The translations under genes and the position numbers were made by a program. Below are positions 47,476 to 55,412 of a stretch of DNA of 64,000 nt, one piece after another. How positions within the stretch are numbered: position 1 is the first letter of the stretch; each line of letters starts with the position of its first letter. This DNA comes from a virus. Under the pieces are notes generated by a model. That model was not told the origin of the DNA, searched no databases, and saw only the letters and a program-made list of their open reading frames with translations. The DNA lies in IMG/VR virus record IMGVR_UViG_3300035670_000119, positions 21,906 to 85,905 of that record, one strand, 5' to 3'.

Positions 47476-47844
47476 ATGACACAACAACATCCCATCACCC
47501 CACCGCCGGAGCTGGTGCAGCAGTGGGTGAATCAGTTTGCGGGCAATCAGGAATGTATGCCTGAGCAAATTTACATTGCAAGAGCCGCCGCCCAATGGGG
47601 CGCCGACCAGGAGCTGGAGGCGTGTTGTGAGTGGTTACAAGATCCTGATCTGAATGTGGACACTTACAAACTTCGCGCCGCCCGCCGCCCAAAGCAGTCG
47701 TCGTTGAAGGAGCAATCTATTGCCTTGCTTGACTTGATTCAAGGAAGCAAGAAGACTTGGCAGCTTGAAGACCTAGACGTGGTTCGCCGCGCTCTTGAAT
47801 CAATCCCCGACCATACAAGTGAGGAACGTTACGATGTCGGATAA
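47476..47844 (+). CDS. AAQWGAD-family protein, copy 4 (122 aa)
   Basis: MTQQHPITPPPELVQQWVNQ, IARAAAQWGADQELEACCEW, LRAARRPKQSSLKEQSIALL. This copy is closest to the family consensus I know from picocyanobacteria. The DNA is GC-richer than adjacent genes in its first half. Function unknown. Confidence 0.72.
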   Translation: MTQQHPITPPPELVQQWVNQFAGNQECMPEQIYIARAAAQWGADQELEACCEWLQDPDLNVDTYKLRAARRPKQSSLKEQSIALLDLIQGSKKTWQLEDLDVVRRALESIPDHTSEERYDVG

Positions 47845-48043
47845 GCAATTCATTATGAAGAATTTGGCCCTTGACACGGAAAAATCGTTTTCGGAAAACA
47901 CCGCTCCCAAGTGGCTTACCTGCGAAAACACTGTACCCGGATCAACTATGGACGATAGATGGTTCTGGGAAAAGCATGTACTCACACTTGAAGTCGGAGA
48001 GTCAATAGATACCGACTTTCGACGCATTACAAGAACGGCTTGA
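47834..48043 (+). CDS. Unidentified small protein (69 aa)
   Basis: MSDKQFIMKNLALDTEKSFS, then RWFWEKHVLTLEVGESIDTD. GAGGAAC lies 8 nt before ATG 47834, inside the preceding gene. Function unknown. Confidence 0.62.
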   Translation: MSDKQFIMKNLALDTEKSFSENTAPKWLTCENTVPGSTMDDRWFWEKHVLTLEVGESIDTDFRRITRTA

Positions 48044-48084
48044 CTGATGTGTCACTAACAACCCTCGTAGTGGAACCCACTTCT

Positions 48085-48336
48085 ATGCCTGAACTTTCAC
48101 CCACCGCGCAGGCAGTCCTTACTGCGTACAACCAGCGGGAATTGGCAGCTAAGCGAACAACCGCACTCGCCGCCGCCCTGCGAGCTGCTGCAGATCAGGT
48201 GGTGCCGAATGAACCAGCTCCGACAGGTATGAGGCCAGCAGGAGATGTGTACTCCAGCCGAGAGATACGACGTGGACAGCGACAAGAAACACGAAGCCAG
48301 CTCCTCGCCATCGCTGCCGAACTAGAAAACCAATGA
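48085..48336 (+). CDS. LSP-family protein, copy 2 (83 aa)
   Basis: MPELSPTAQAVLTAYNQREL, ALAAALRAAADQVVPNEPAP and SQLLAIAAELENQ. Shares the pattern with 42093 and 48333. ATG 48085 preferred over an upstream in-frame TTG. All-helical with a Pro-rich break. Confidence 0.7.
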   Translation: MPELSPTAQAVLTAYNQRELAAKRTTALAAALRAAADQVVPNEPAPTGMRPAGDVYSSREIRRGQRQETRSQLLAIAAELENQ

Positions 48337-48566
48337 CTGAACTTTCTTCCGCTGCAACTGCAGTTTTAAATGCCTACATGAATAACTGTGGCTGGCTCGA
48401 TGGTCCGTTTGAAAAAGACTATCGCTGTGCCGCTGCCGTTCTTCGTGCTGCTGCGGATCAGGTGGTTCCAGCGCCACGTCTTCCGTATGATTCTTGCTGT
48501 GATGTAAATGCATCAGCAATACGCGCCGAACTTTTAGCCATTGCTATTGAACTTGAAACCCAGTAG
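48333..48566 (+). CDS. LSP-family protein, copy 3 (77 aa)
   Basis: MTELSSAATAVLNAYMNNCG, CAAAVLRAAADQVVPAPRLP and AELLAIAIELETQ. Tandem to copy 2 with ATGA overlap; AAADQVVP is identical in both. Confidence 0.7.
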   Translation: MTELSSAATAVLNAYMNNCGWLDGPFEKDYRCAAAVLRAAADQVVPAPRLPYDSCCDVNASAIRAELLAIAIELETQ

Positions 48567-48585
48567 TCATTACCACTAATCACCC

Positions 48586-49008
48586 ATGACACAAGAACAT
48601 CCCATTGTTCCACCGAAACTGTTAGTAGAAGAATGGGTCAATGACTACTGGGCAAAGCGTCCGCAGGAGGGGTACAACCGGTATATTGCTACCCGTGCAG
48701 CTCAATGGGGCAAAGATCAGGGCAAGGAAGAAATCAAGCGCGAACGGCAAGAAGCCGCTGATCAAGAGCTGGAGGCGTGCTGCCAGGTGCTGTATGACAG
48801 GTACGACAGTGTTCGCCATGCAACTGGGTTTCCTGGAAGCGATATGAGCGATTGGCTCCGCGCCGTTCGCCGCCCCAAGCCGCCGAGCTTGAAGGAGCAG
48901 GCGCTTGAAATTGTGAGGGGAACTCCAGCAAACAGCGCCGGACTTTATTCCTATGAACACATAGAAATTATCCGCCGCGCCCTAGAACAACTCCCCGACA
49001 ACGAGTAG
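48586..49008 (+). CDS. AAQWGAD-family protein, copy 5 (140 aa)
   Basis: MTQEHPIVPPKLLVEEWVND, YIATRAAQWGKDQGKEEIKR, then a second ADQELEACCQVL and LRAVRRPKPPSLKEQALEIV. Between WG-D and ELEACC a 20-residue charged helix is inserted. Ends IIRRALEQLPDNE. Function unknown. Confidence 0.7.
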   Translation: MTQEHPIVPPKLLVEEWVNDYWAKRPQEGYNRYIATRAAQWGKDQGKEEIKRERQEAADQELEACCQVLYDRYDSVRHATGFPGSDMSDWLRAVRRPKPPSLKEQALEIVRGTPANSAGLYSYEHIEIIRRALEQLPDNE

Positions 49009-49022
49009 TCGCTTCCACTTCT

Positions 49023-49100
49023 ATGCCTGAAATTCTCTTTGCGATTTGCCTCACTATCGTTTGCCTTGCTGTCCTGGACTTTTGCCAGCGGCCCTCGTAG
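49023..49100 (+). CDS. Tiny single-span membrane peptide (25 aa)
   Basis: MPEILFAICLTIVCLAVLDF is almost entirely a transmembrane helix, ending CQRPS. The leader and first codons (CCACTTCTATGCCTGAA) are nearly the same as those of the gene at 48085, so it may have arisen from a duplicated start region. Expression is uncertain. Confidence 0.45.
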   Translation: MPEILFAICLTIVCLAVLDFCQRPS

Positions 49101-49109
49101 TCACCTTCC

Positions 49110-49226
49110 CTAAAAGGTAGCAACACTTTGTTTTTGCAATTCTTTGATGGCATGCTTGGACTCAACATCCGAGCGTGTCATCTTTTTCTTTTTGTTAACC
49201 AGGTAAACGATCAATGCTTTGTTCAT
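49110..49226 (-). CDS. Leftward small basic protein (38 aa)
   Basis: MNKALIVYLVNKKKKMTRSD, then SKHAIKELQKQSVATF. GGAGG lies 9 nt before ATG 49226, and the ATG overlaps the stop of the upstream DUF4278-like gene (ATGA). Function unknown. Confidence 0.62.
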   Translation of the reverse strand: MNKALIVYLVNKKKKMTRSDVESKHAIKELQKQSVATF

Positions 49227-49375
49227 TTGATTTGTCCTCCGGTGACGTAAGGGAAGTAACAGACGTTACGATACTTCAAACAGAGCCAGGGGCGATGTGC
49301 TAAATTCCACCAGGCCCTGTCTGCCTTGGCTTGATCTTCTTGGTTGTATTTGCAACCGCGATACGTTAACGTCAT
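49223..49375 (-). CDS. Leftward DUF4278-like protein (50 aa)
   Basis: It begins MTLTYRGCKYNQEDQAKADR; M-LtYRG--Y is the hallmark of DUF4278, a small family confined mainly to cyanobacteria and cyanophages. The rest (WWNLAHRPWLCLKYRNVCYF) is aromatic-rich. It forms a two-gene leftward unit within the rightward arm. Confidence 0.66.
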   Translation of the reverse strand: MTLTYRGCKYNQEDQAKADRAWWNLAHRPWLCLKYRNVCYFPYVTGGQIK

Positions 49376-49451
49376 TGCTTTAGTATCTATTGATACGAAA
49401 AGTATATGACGATTGATGTACATGATGTCGTTCACTCTGTAACACAACACC

Positions 49452-49718
49452 ATGAACATGATTGCATCTTTTAAGGTACCTGTTGCTTTTTATTTGGATT
49501 ATGAACAACAACAAGAAGCAAGGAGAGCAATCAATACGTATTATCTTGGCGAAGCTGAGTGCAATTATTTAGATCCAGGAACAAAAGAGTATCTTCCAAA
49601 ACATCCCGAAAAAGAAACTAAAGAGTTTAAAGAAGCTAGTAAAAATGTGTCTTGCGAGTGGATTGAGTATGTAACTGTTGGACTTGACTCGAATGGTTGT
49701 CTATCTCTTATTAGCTAA
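49452..49718 (+). CDS. Unidentified early protein (88 aa)
   Basis: Glu/Lys/Tyr-rich (DYEQQQEARRAINTYYLGEA, PEKETKEFKEASKNVSCEW) and AT-rich DNA. ATG 49452 (or 49458) follows AACACAACACC. Function unknown. Confidence 0.64.
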   Translation: MNMIASFKVPVAFYLDYEQQQEARRAINTYYLGEAECNYLDPGTKEYLPKHPEKETKEFKEASKNVSCEWIEYVTVGLDSNGCLSLIS

Positions 49719-49738
49719 ACATTCCCGAACGGGAAGAT

Positions 49739-49766
49739 GGACCTGAGCACGTCCTTAAACTACTCA
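49739..49766 (+). promoter_or_regulatory. UUAAAC pseudoknot element
   Basis: Stem 1 GGAC/GTCC (49739-49742, 49751-49754). Loop TGAG pairs with CTCA (49763-49766), then one mismatch and one more pair. Linker TTAAAC. A TTCCCG-CGGGAA hairpin lies directly upstream. Confidence 0.66.
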
Positions 49767-49801
49767 TCAGTTTTCTTTATCATTCAGCTCAACTCAACAC
49801 C

Positions 49802-50566
49802 ATGAAACTTCTCAAGTTTTCCACCGGCAACGGCAAGCTCAAGAACCGACTCATCTTTAACCTGCCTGCTGGTTATGCATGCCCGCACGCTGGTGTGTGC
49901 AAGACCTTTGCTGATCGCACCACAGGTCAGATCACTGACTTGCCTCAGTACACAGGTGTCACAGCAGACCTTGAGTACCGCTGCTTTGCTGCCATGGCAG
50001 AGACCCGTCCCACCGTACGGGAAGCACGCTGGCACAACTGGGATCTACTGCGTGAAACCATTCACATGAATGGGAACCAAGCTGTGCTGTTGCGTGATCT
50101 GATCGACCTATCACTCTTGATGCAGCCAGCTAAAGAACTCATCCGTATCCATGAGAGCGGTGATTTCTGGACCGAGAACTATATGAAGGCGTGGATCATG
50201 GTTGCACAAAGTCGTCCACAACAGAAGTTCTATGCATACACCAAGTCTCTTGGTATGTGGTACAACTTGCGTGACATCATTCCTGACAACTTTTATCTCA
50301 CCGCATCACACGGCGGTACGCTCGATTACCTGATCGACAAGTATCCTGATGTGTACCAGCGGGTTGCTCACGTTGTCTATACAGAAGAGCAGGCGGCAGA
50401 GCTTGGACTCAGCATCGATCATGATGACAGCCATTGCTTAGGTAACAAGCCGTTTGCACTCCTGGTCCATGGATCCCAACGTGCTGGGTCTGATGCCATG
50501 GCTGCTATCACACAACGCAAGAAAGATGGCAAGTTTGTAGGCTACGGTAAGACAAACAAGAAATAA
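49802..50566 (+). CDS. GP88-like phage protein (254 aa)
   Basis: It begins with STGNGKLKNRLIFNLPAGYA followed by CPHAGVCKTFADRTTG, and has ELIRIHESGDFWTENYMKAW. This order (f-tGN-Kl---i-nLpAG--CP-A--C, then RiH-SGDF-s--Y---W) matches the mycobacteriophage Gp88-like family as I remember it. The paired Cys may bind a metal cluster. Biochemical function unknown. It has its own pseudoknot element and leader (CAGCTCAACTCAACACC). Confidence 0.7.
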   Translation: MKLLKFSTGNGKLKNRLIFNLPAGYACPHAGVCKTFADRTTGQITDLPQYTGVTADLEYRCFAAMAETRPTVREARWHNWDLLRETIHMNGNQAVLLRDLIDLSLLMQPAKELIRIHESGDFWTENYMKAWIMVAQSRPQQKFYAYTKSLGMWYNLRDIIPDNFYLTASHGGTLDYLIDKYPDVYQRVAHVVYTEEQAAELGLSIDHDDSHCLGNKPFALLVHGSQRAGSDAMAAITQRKKDGKFVGYGKTNKK

Positions 50567-50578
50567 TTCTGTAGACAC

Positions 50579-50628
50579 TTGCGGATCAGGTGAAATCAGA
50601 TATCATGCACCTGTCTTTCATCTGATCC
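50579..50628 (+). promoter_or_regulatory. Candidate promoter with nested inverted repeats
   Basis: TTGCGG (50579) and TATCAT (50601) have a 16-nt spacer. CAGGTG/CACCTG flanks the -10 region, and GGATCAG/CTGATCC encloses the whole block. The nested dyads could be an operator or alternative RNA hairpins ahead of the replication genes. Confidence 0.45.
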
Positions 50629-50862
50629 ATGTCTTACGTCATTGCTTGTTGGCAGGAGGGCAAGCCTTATGCCATTACTGCCAACAGTAAATCCAATGCA
50701 TTTGAGTTGATTCCGCTAAACTCTGATGTAGCTTTAAACAAGATCTTCTCTCATCCCTACAGGGCTGGAGCACAGCAGATCTTGACGTGGATCAACAGCA
50801 ATGACCAAGACCTTGCCGGTAAAGAACTCCAGGTTCGAGATGAATCCGAATTCCGTAAATGA
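50629..50862 (+). CDS. Unidentified early protein upstream of polymerase (77 aa)
   Basis: Small alpha/beta protein (MSYVIACWQEGKPYAITANS, KIFSHPYRAGAQQILTWINS). It overlaps the polymerase gene and may be coupled to it. Confidence 0.65.
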   Translation: MSYVIACWQEGKPYAITANSKSNAFELIPLNSDVALNKIFSHPYRAGAQQILTWINSNDQDLAGKELQVRDESEFRK

Positions 50863-52663
50863 CAAATGGTTTGTATTTGATTTGGAATCGGATGGACTCT
50901 ATGACAAGGTCACTAAAATCCATTGCATTGTTATCTATGACATCACAGGCCAACAAACTTTTACTTATGGGCCTGATCGCATTGCTGATGCTATTGCTCA
51001 TCTGGCAACCGCTGATGTTTTGATTGGCCATAATGTTTGTTTCTACGACATACCTGTTCTGCAAAAGTTGCATTCATTTGATTGCAAAGCACGCATTATT
51101 GACACACTCATTTGCACACGATTGATCTGGCCTAAGGAGAAACTCTATGAACTTGACGAAGAACAATATCCGCAGGTTCCAAAGAAGAACCGAGGTGCCG
51201 CATCACTTAAGGCCTGGGGATGGCGCTTGGCCGATCATAAGATCGACTTCAAAGACTTCTCCGAATATTCTGAAGAGATGCTTGCGTATTGTCAGCAAGA
51301 CGTTGCAGTCACGACGAAACTCTGGGCGCACATCACTAAACAAAACTATCCGCAGTCAGCGCTTAAGCTGGAGCACGACTTTGCCAATGCAATTAATAAA
51401 CAAATTAGAGCAGGTGTTCCTTTTGATGTGGATGCAGCTCTTGATCTTGTGGATAATCTCCGAGCAAAAGAAACACAGCTGGAGTCACAACTAAAAGAAA
51501 TCTTTCCTCCTATCAAGCACAGTACTTGGTTTACACCCAAAGTAAACAACGCAACACGTGGTTATGTCAAGGGAGTTCCTTTTGAAAAAATCCGATACGA
51601 AGAATTCAATCCTGGATCTCGTGACCAAATTGTTGAGCGACTCAAAAGTAAGTACGGATGGGAACCTGAAAAAACAACTGAAAAAGGAAATCCAATCCTT
51701 AATGATGAAGTGTTAGAACAGCTGCCATACCCAGAGGCCAAGCCCCTGGCAGAATATATGCTCGTCAAGAAACGTCTAGGTCAAATCATTGATGGAAACA
51801 ACTCTTGGCTCAAGCTGGTTAATAATGACAGCGGTTGCATGCACGGTGACGTTGTCACTAATGGTTGCATCACTGGTCGTGCTAGTCACCGATACCCAAA
51901 CATGGGTCAGGTCCCTGCAGGTTATTCGCCATACGGTAAGGAGTGCCGTTCATTATTTCATGCGCCACAAGGATGGAACATGATTGGTATTGATGCCAAA
52001 GCTTTGGAGTTACGTTGTCTTGCCGGTTATCTAGCCCTGTGGGATAACGGAGAATATGCACGTGTTGTAACAAACCCTGACATTGACATTCACGTATACA
52101 ACCAAGAAAGGTTTGGTGTTGAAACACGTGACATAAGTAAGAGATTGCTTTATGCCGTACTGTATGGTGCAGGTAATCTCAAGGCAGGTACTATTATTAA
52201 CCCAAATGAAAAAGATGAAGAAGTTCTGCGACAACTAGGAAGAACTGCAATTAATTCATTCATGAAAGGTGTGCCTGCACTTAAAGCACTTAAGGAACAA
52301 ATCGATGGTTACATTAGATCCAGGGGTTATCTCATTGGTCTTGATCGCCGTATTTTATATTGTCGCTCAGCGTTTAAAGGATTGAATGTCCTGTTGCAAT
52401 CAGCAGGTGCAATCTTAATGAAACAAGTTGTCATTAACATTCATGAGAACATTGAACATAAGCTTGGCTTGGTCCATGACCAAGACTGGCAGCAAGTCTT
52501 GATGGTCCATGATGAAGTACAGATTGTTTGTAAGCCTGAACACACAGAACGCATCCGTGATCAGGCCATGGCAGCCTTCCCGCAAGCACAGAAATTCTTT
52601 GGCTTCCAGTGTGAGATCGAAGGCGATTCTCGTGTAGGATCCAGCTGGGCAGAGACGCACTAA
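50840..52663 (+). CDS. T7-type family A DNA polymerase with 3'-5' exonuclease
   Basis: 607 residues from ATG 50840 (ATG 50801 would add 13). The exonuclease domain has FDLESDGL (D-x-E), LIGHNVCFYDIP and AYCQQDVAVT. Polymerase motif A is IGIDAKALELRCLAGYL, motif B is RDISKRLLYAVLYGAG, and motif C is MVHDEVQI. The O-helix position equivalent to T7 Y526 is Tyr, as in T7. No 5'-3' exonuclease domain is present, as usual in phages. It is the main replicative enzyme; a helicase-primase is not in the window. SSB lies two genes downstream. Confidence 0.94.
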   Translation: MNPNSVNDKWFVFDLESDGLYDKVTKIHCIVIYDITGQQTFTYGPDRIADAIAHLATADVLIGHNVCFYDIPVLQKLHSFDCKARIIDTLICTRLIWPKEKLYELDEEQYPQVPKKNRGAASLKAWGWRLADHKIDFKDFSEYSEEMLAYCQQDVAVTTKLWAHITKQNYPQSALKLEHDFANAINKQIRAGVPFDVDAALDLVDNLRAKETQLESQLKEIFPPIKHSTWFTPKVNNATRGYVKGVPFEKIRYEEFNPGSRDQIVERLKSKYGWEPEKTTEKGNPILNDEVLEQLPYPEAKPLAEYMLVKKRLGQIIDGNNSWLKLVNNDSGCMHGDVVTNGCITGRASHRYPNMGQVPAGYSPYGKECRSLFHAPQGWNMIGIDAKALELRCLAGYLALWDNGEYARVVTNPDIDIHVYNQERFGVETRDISKRLLYAVLYGAGNLKAGTIINPNEKDEEVLRQLGRTAINSFMKGVPALKALKEQIDGYIRSRGYLIGLDRRILYCRSAFKGLNVLLQSAGAILMKQVVINIHENIEHKLGLVHDQDWQQVLMVHDEVQIVCKPEHTERIRDQAMAAFPQAQKFFGFQCEIEGDSRVGSSWAETH

Positions 52664-52668
52664 CTACC

Positions 52669-52920
52669 ATGGCAACCAAACGCACACCTACTCTTAAACA
52701 ACTTTTTAATACATGGAAAAGGTATAAAAAAATACAAAGTCAACTAACACAAATTCAACACGAGTTAAACAGCATGGCTCAAAAGATTGACTATGCTACT
52801 GAGTTAATTCGTGATGAAGATAATGTATATAGAGTTACTGCCAAGGGCCGTTATGGTTGTTATGAAATTGAACAAATTGCTTGCGCAGAAGAACTAAACA
52901 ATCTCCTAACCAACTCCTAA
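52669..52920 (+). CDS. Small coiled-coil protein (83 aa)
   Basis: Basic N-terminus (TKRTPTLKQLFNTWKRYKKI), heptad-like helix (QSQLTQIQHELNSMAQKIDY), then a small beta part. Situated between polymerase and SSB. Possible replication accessory factor; inferred from position. Confidence 0.66.
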   Translation: MATKRTPTLKQLFNTWKRYKKIQSQLTQIQHELNSMAQKIDYATELIRDEDNVYRVTAKGRYGCYEIEQIACAEELNNLLTNS

Positions 52921-52938
52921 TTATCTCCAAATTAGGAG
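52914..52938 (+). repeat. Hairpin directly before a pseudoknot element
   Basis: CTCCTAATT/AATTAGGAG, a perfect 9-bp stem that includes the stop codon of the 83-aa gene. The pseudoknot starts two bases later. Confidence 0.65.
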
Positions 52939-52940
52939 TT

Positions 52941-52968
52941 CGTCCTAAGCATGACGTTAAACTGCTTT
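52941..52968 (+). promoter_or_regulatory. UUAAAC pseudoknot element before the SSB gene
   Basis: Stem 1 CGTC/GACG (52941-52944, 52953-52956). Loop AAGCA pairs with TGCTT (52963-52967); all five pairs differ from the TGGACA copies, so stem 2 is supported by covariation. Linker TTAAAC. Confidence 0.76.
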
Positions 52969-52988
52969 AACACTACCCATCTGATCTG

Positions 52989-53807
52989 ATGAATTACGTT
53001 GATGTTTGTGCAATCCTGAACGAGGAACCTCGTCAGGTGTATACAAGTGCAACCGCATTCAATTACTGCGCAGAAGTAACGCTTCCGCCAGCTAGCAACA
53101 ACAAAGCTCCTACCGTACTTGCCCTCAATGTCTACGGGAAAACTGGCGAAGCATTCAAGGGAATGCCTAAAGGAGCCAGGATTTATATTCACGGCGCCAA
53201 GTTACGGTTTGATGTCCAATCAAAAACGTATTCGCTCCATGGAGGAGTTGTTGCTCAAGTTACTGAAGCATTCCCCGTCTTTAACGACGTGATCTTAACT
53301 GGTCGTTGCATCAAAGATATTGATCAAACAGATGCACGCGCTTTTAAAACAACGGCTGATGGTTTGATGATTGCCAATCAAACACTATCAGTTAATACTG
53401 GTCGCAACCAAGCTGATCTGTTCAACTTCTACGCTATTAACACAGCGCAAGACAAGTTCAATCAAGCTGAATTGCTTGTGAACTTTACCAAGAAGGGAAC
53501 AGGTATTACGATTCGTGCTCGCCTTGTTACCGATGCATGGACCGATAAAGAAACACAAGAGCGGCGAAGTGTTACCAAGTTACAGTTGATTAATATGACT
53601 CTTGCTCCTAAGAGCAGTGAGTCTCAACCGAAACAAGTGACATCTCAGACAACGGTTGCATCCACCGAGAATGTTGCTAACCTATGGGGCGGCAAGACCG
53701 TTGAGGAGTCCACTGATCCCTGGACTGCAGGCCCCAACACTGGACTGCCTGACCTCCCTGGTCAATACGGCAACGCACCTGAATTTAACGACGAACCTCC
53801 ATTCTGA
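52989..53807 (+). CDS. Single-stranded DNA-binding protein with two OB folds
   Basis: 272 residues. Two SSB-like halves: residues about 1-105 (YCAEVTLPPASNNKAPTVLA, then GARIYIHGAKLRFDVQSKTY) and about 95-215 (VILTGRCIKDIDQTDARAFK, LLVNFTKKGTGITIRARLV, RSVTKLQLINM). A disordered linker and an acidic tail GNAPEFNDEPPF follow; the tail ends like the bacterial SSB tip DDDIPF that recruits partners. Two OB folds in one chain differ from the usual single-OB tetramer. It probably coats ssDNA for the nearby polymerase. Confidence 0.82.
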   Translation: MNYVDVCAILNEEPRQVYTSATAFNYCAEVTLPPASNNKAPTVLALNVYGKTGEAFKGMPKGARIYIHGAKLRFDVQSKTYSLHGGVVAQVTEAFPVFNDVILTGRCIKDIDQTDARAFKTTADGLMIANQTLSVNTGRNQADLFNFYAINTAQDKFNQAELLVNFTKKGTGITIRARLVTDAWTDKETQERRSVTKLQLINMTLAPKSSESQPKQVTSQTTVASTENVANLWGGKTVEESTDPWTAGPNTGLPDLPGQYGNAPEFNDEPPF

Positions 53808-54061
53808 TGTCAACTCAGCCCGAAGATCAATTTACTTTCCTCTATGAGGACGGTAAACGTAAAGTCCTGCATGAGTTCCAGGGCATTGCAACTGATGAAA
53901 TTGTTGATGAGATGATCCAATTCCTTCGTGGTGTTGGGCATCTCGAAATCAATATCATCGAACGGCTGCATGAAATCTCAAGACAATATCTTGAGTTATA
54001 TGAAGCTACGTCAACGATCAAACTGCCGATGCAGCAGGATGATCTTGATGAAGTAGAGTGA
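53807..54061 (+). CDS. Unidentified acidic protein after SSB (84 aa)
   Basis: QFTFLYEDGKRKVLHEFQGI, then a long helix (MIQFLRGVGHLEINIIERLH) and acidic end. Start overlaps SSB stop (TGATG), so it is coupled to it. Function unknown. Confidence 0.66.
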   Translation: MSTQPEDQFTFLYEDGKRKVLHEFQGIATDEIVDEMIQFLRGVGHLEINIIERLHEISRQYLELYEATSTIKLPMQQDDLDEVE

Positions 54062-54066
54062 TCTCT

Positions 54067-54094
54067 CGTCCTCTGGTACGACGTTAAACTGCCT
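54067..54094 (+). promoter_or_regulatory. UUAAAC pseudoknot element
   Basis: Stem 1 CGTC/GACG (54067-54070, 54080-54083). The nine-base loop pairs GGTA with TGCC (54090-54093), four pairs with one U-G. Linker TTAAAC. Confidence 0.66.
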
Positions 54095-54115
54095 GTCCTT
54101 GACTACGAAACAACC

Positions 54116-55135
54116 ATGACTACTGCCATGACGACCAAGAAAACTGCTGCGCTTGCAACCAGGAGCCTCGATTCTTTCAAACTCTTCCAATCCAAAGAAT
54201 TTGTCTCTGGATACCAAAATCTGGTTACTATTCAACCCCTTAACAAATCCAAAGTCCGAGGTTGGTTTGTGCGGAAATCAGACCTGGACACTTGCGGATG
54301 GAGTGCCACTGAAAATCAATTTGCTAAAGGTTCAGTTATCTGGGACTACAAACAAACTTTTGGTATGGCTCCCAACACTTCAATTGAAGAAGGACTTAAT
54401 TTTACTGAGCCTCGTTTGCAAATCCTTTTACGTTCTCCCCTCATGGTTGAGGAGACAACAGGGATGAGGCAGACGATCGGAACCTTTGAGGATCCGGAAG
54501 TCAAAGCCATGTTTGATAACGACAAAGTAGCCGCTGATCTTGCCAACAGCAAAGGTGAGATGTACAAACGTAAGTACAGCGTACGCACAAAGTACCTGGT
54601 CTACATCCTGACCGAAGACAACAAGCGTGCACATAAGATTCCTATGGTGCTTACACTCAAGGGTCTTAATGGCACGGATGTCAGCGACAAAGTCAAGCTG
54701 TACGAAAAAGAGATGTCCAAGTGCCTGAGCAAGGCGCTGGACTCTGAGGTACCCCTGGCATTCAACGAGAAGTTCTATGCCACCACGGTGTTTGTTCCCG
54801 TACTTGCCAACGAGATGCGTGGTGCAAACAACGTGGAGATCTGTGCTATCGAATCGTTTGAGATTCCGGATTACAGCACGCAAGATGAAGCGATTAATTC
54901 GCTTAATCGCCTCAGCATTCCTGATGAAGATCGTGAATCAACCTGGAAATTCCAGGAGATGTTCAGCGATTACATCAATCAGCATGCAAGACAGGATGCA
55001 CAGAAGCTTGGTGGTGCCTATGGAATCAAGGAGGGTGTTGAAATTCTCCCCGTTTCTCGTACCACGGATGCAGTAGATGTGAAAGCATTGCCTGCCCGTG
55101 ATCCTCTGACTGGTGAGGATGATTCACTCCTTTGA
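54116..55135 (+). CDS. Conserved phage/cyanobacterial protein, possibly DUF5895-like (339 aa)
   Basis: A single globular protein (FVSGYQNLVTIQPLNKSKVR, PRLQILLRSPLMVEETTG, YLVYILTEDNKRAHKIPMVL), ending in a charged low-complexity tail (ARDPLTGEDDSLL). The LQILLRSPL and Y-LVYiL segments resemble a cyanobacterial family that I recall as DUF5895, with low certainty. It sits in the replication cluster. The 3' end overlaps a convergent gene by 12 nt. Confidence 0.66.
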   Translation: MTTAMTTKKTAALATRSLDSFKLFQSKEFVSGYQNLVTIQPLNKSKVRGWFVRKSDLDTCGWSATENQFAKGSVIWDYKQTFGMAPNTSIEEGLNFTEPRLQILLRSPLMVEETTGMRQTIGTFEDPEVKAMFDNDKVAADLANSKGEMYKRKYSVRTKYLVYILTEDNKRAHKIPMVLTLKGLNGTDVSDKVKLYEKEMSKCLSKALDSEVPLAFNEKFYATTVFVPVLANEMRGANNVEICAIESFEIPDYSTQDEAINSLNRLSIPDEDRESTWKFQEMFSDYINQHARQDAQKLGGAYGIKEGVEILPVSRTTDAVDVKALPARDPLTGEDDSLL

Positions 55136-55333
55136 TTTCTGCATGTAATTCTCTTGCATGAGATCCATAGCATCAGAGACCAATCCTTTGATTGCTATTT
55201 GACGTTGTGTAGCGATCTTGGTCAACAAGGTCGCTATTTCTTTTAGCTCACTTACCGAATTACATTCATTGATTTGACGTATCATCTTTTCTTGCCAGAA
55301 AGAATCTTCTGGTGAGATTTCAAATTTCAACAT
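55124..55333 (-). CDS. Leftward small helical protein (69 aa)
   Basis: MLKFEISPEDSFWQEKMIRQ, then INECNSVSELKEIATLLTKI and ATQRQIAIKGLVSDAMDLMQ. This has the look of a conserved picocyanobacterial/cyanophage protein with a helical bundle. ATG 55333 is used instead of TTG 55342. Convergent with the 339-aa gene. Function unknown. Confidence 0.66.
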   Translation of the reverse strand: MLKFEISPEDSFWQEKMIRQINECNSVSELKEIATLLTKIATQRQIAIKGLVSDAMDLMQENYMQKSKE

Positions 55334-55412
55334 GTTATTCAATTAGTTTGTATCATTCTACGTACCCATTTAAACTTGACCTGATTCCACTGAATGTGTT
55401 AAGGATTACAAA

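Noticed and set aside
48085-49040. Long direct repeat between the starts at 48085 and 49023
   Set aside because: Only about 17 bases around the start codons match; the coding regions are unrelated.
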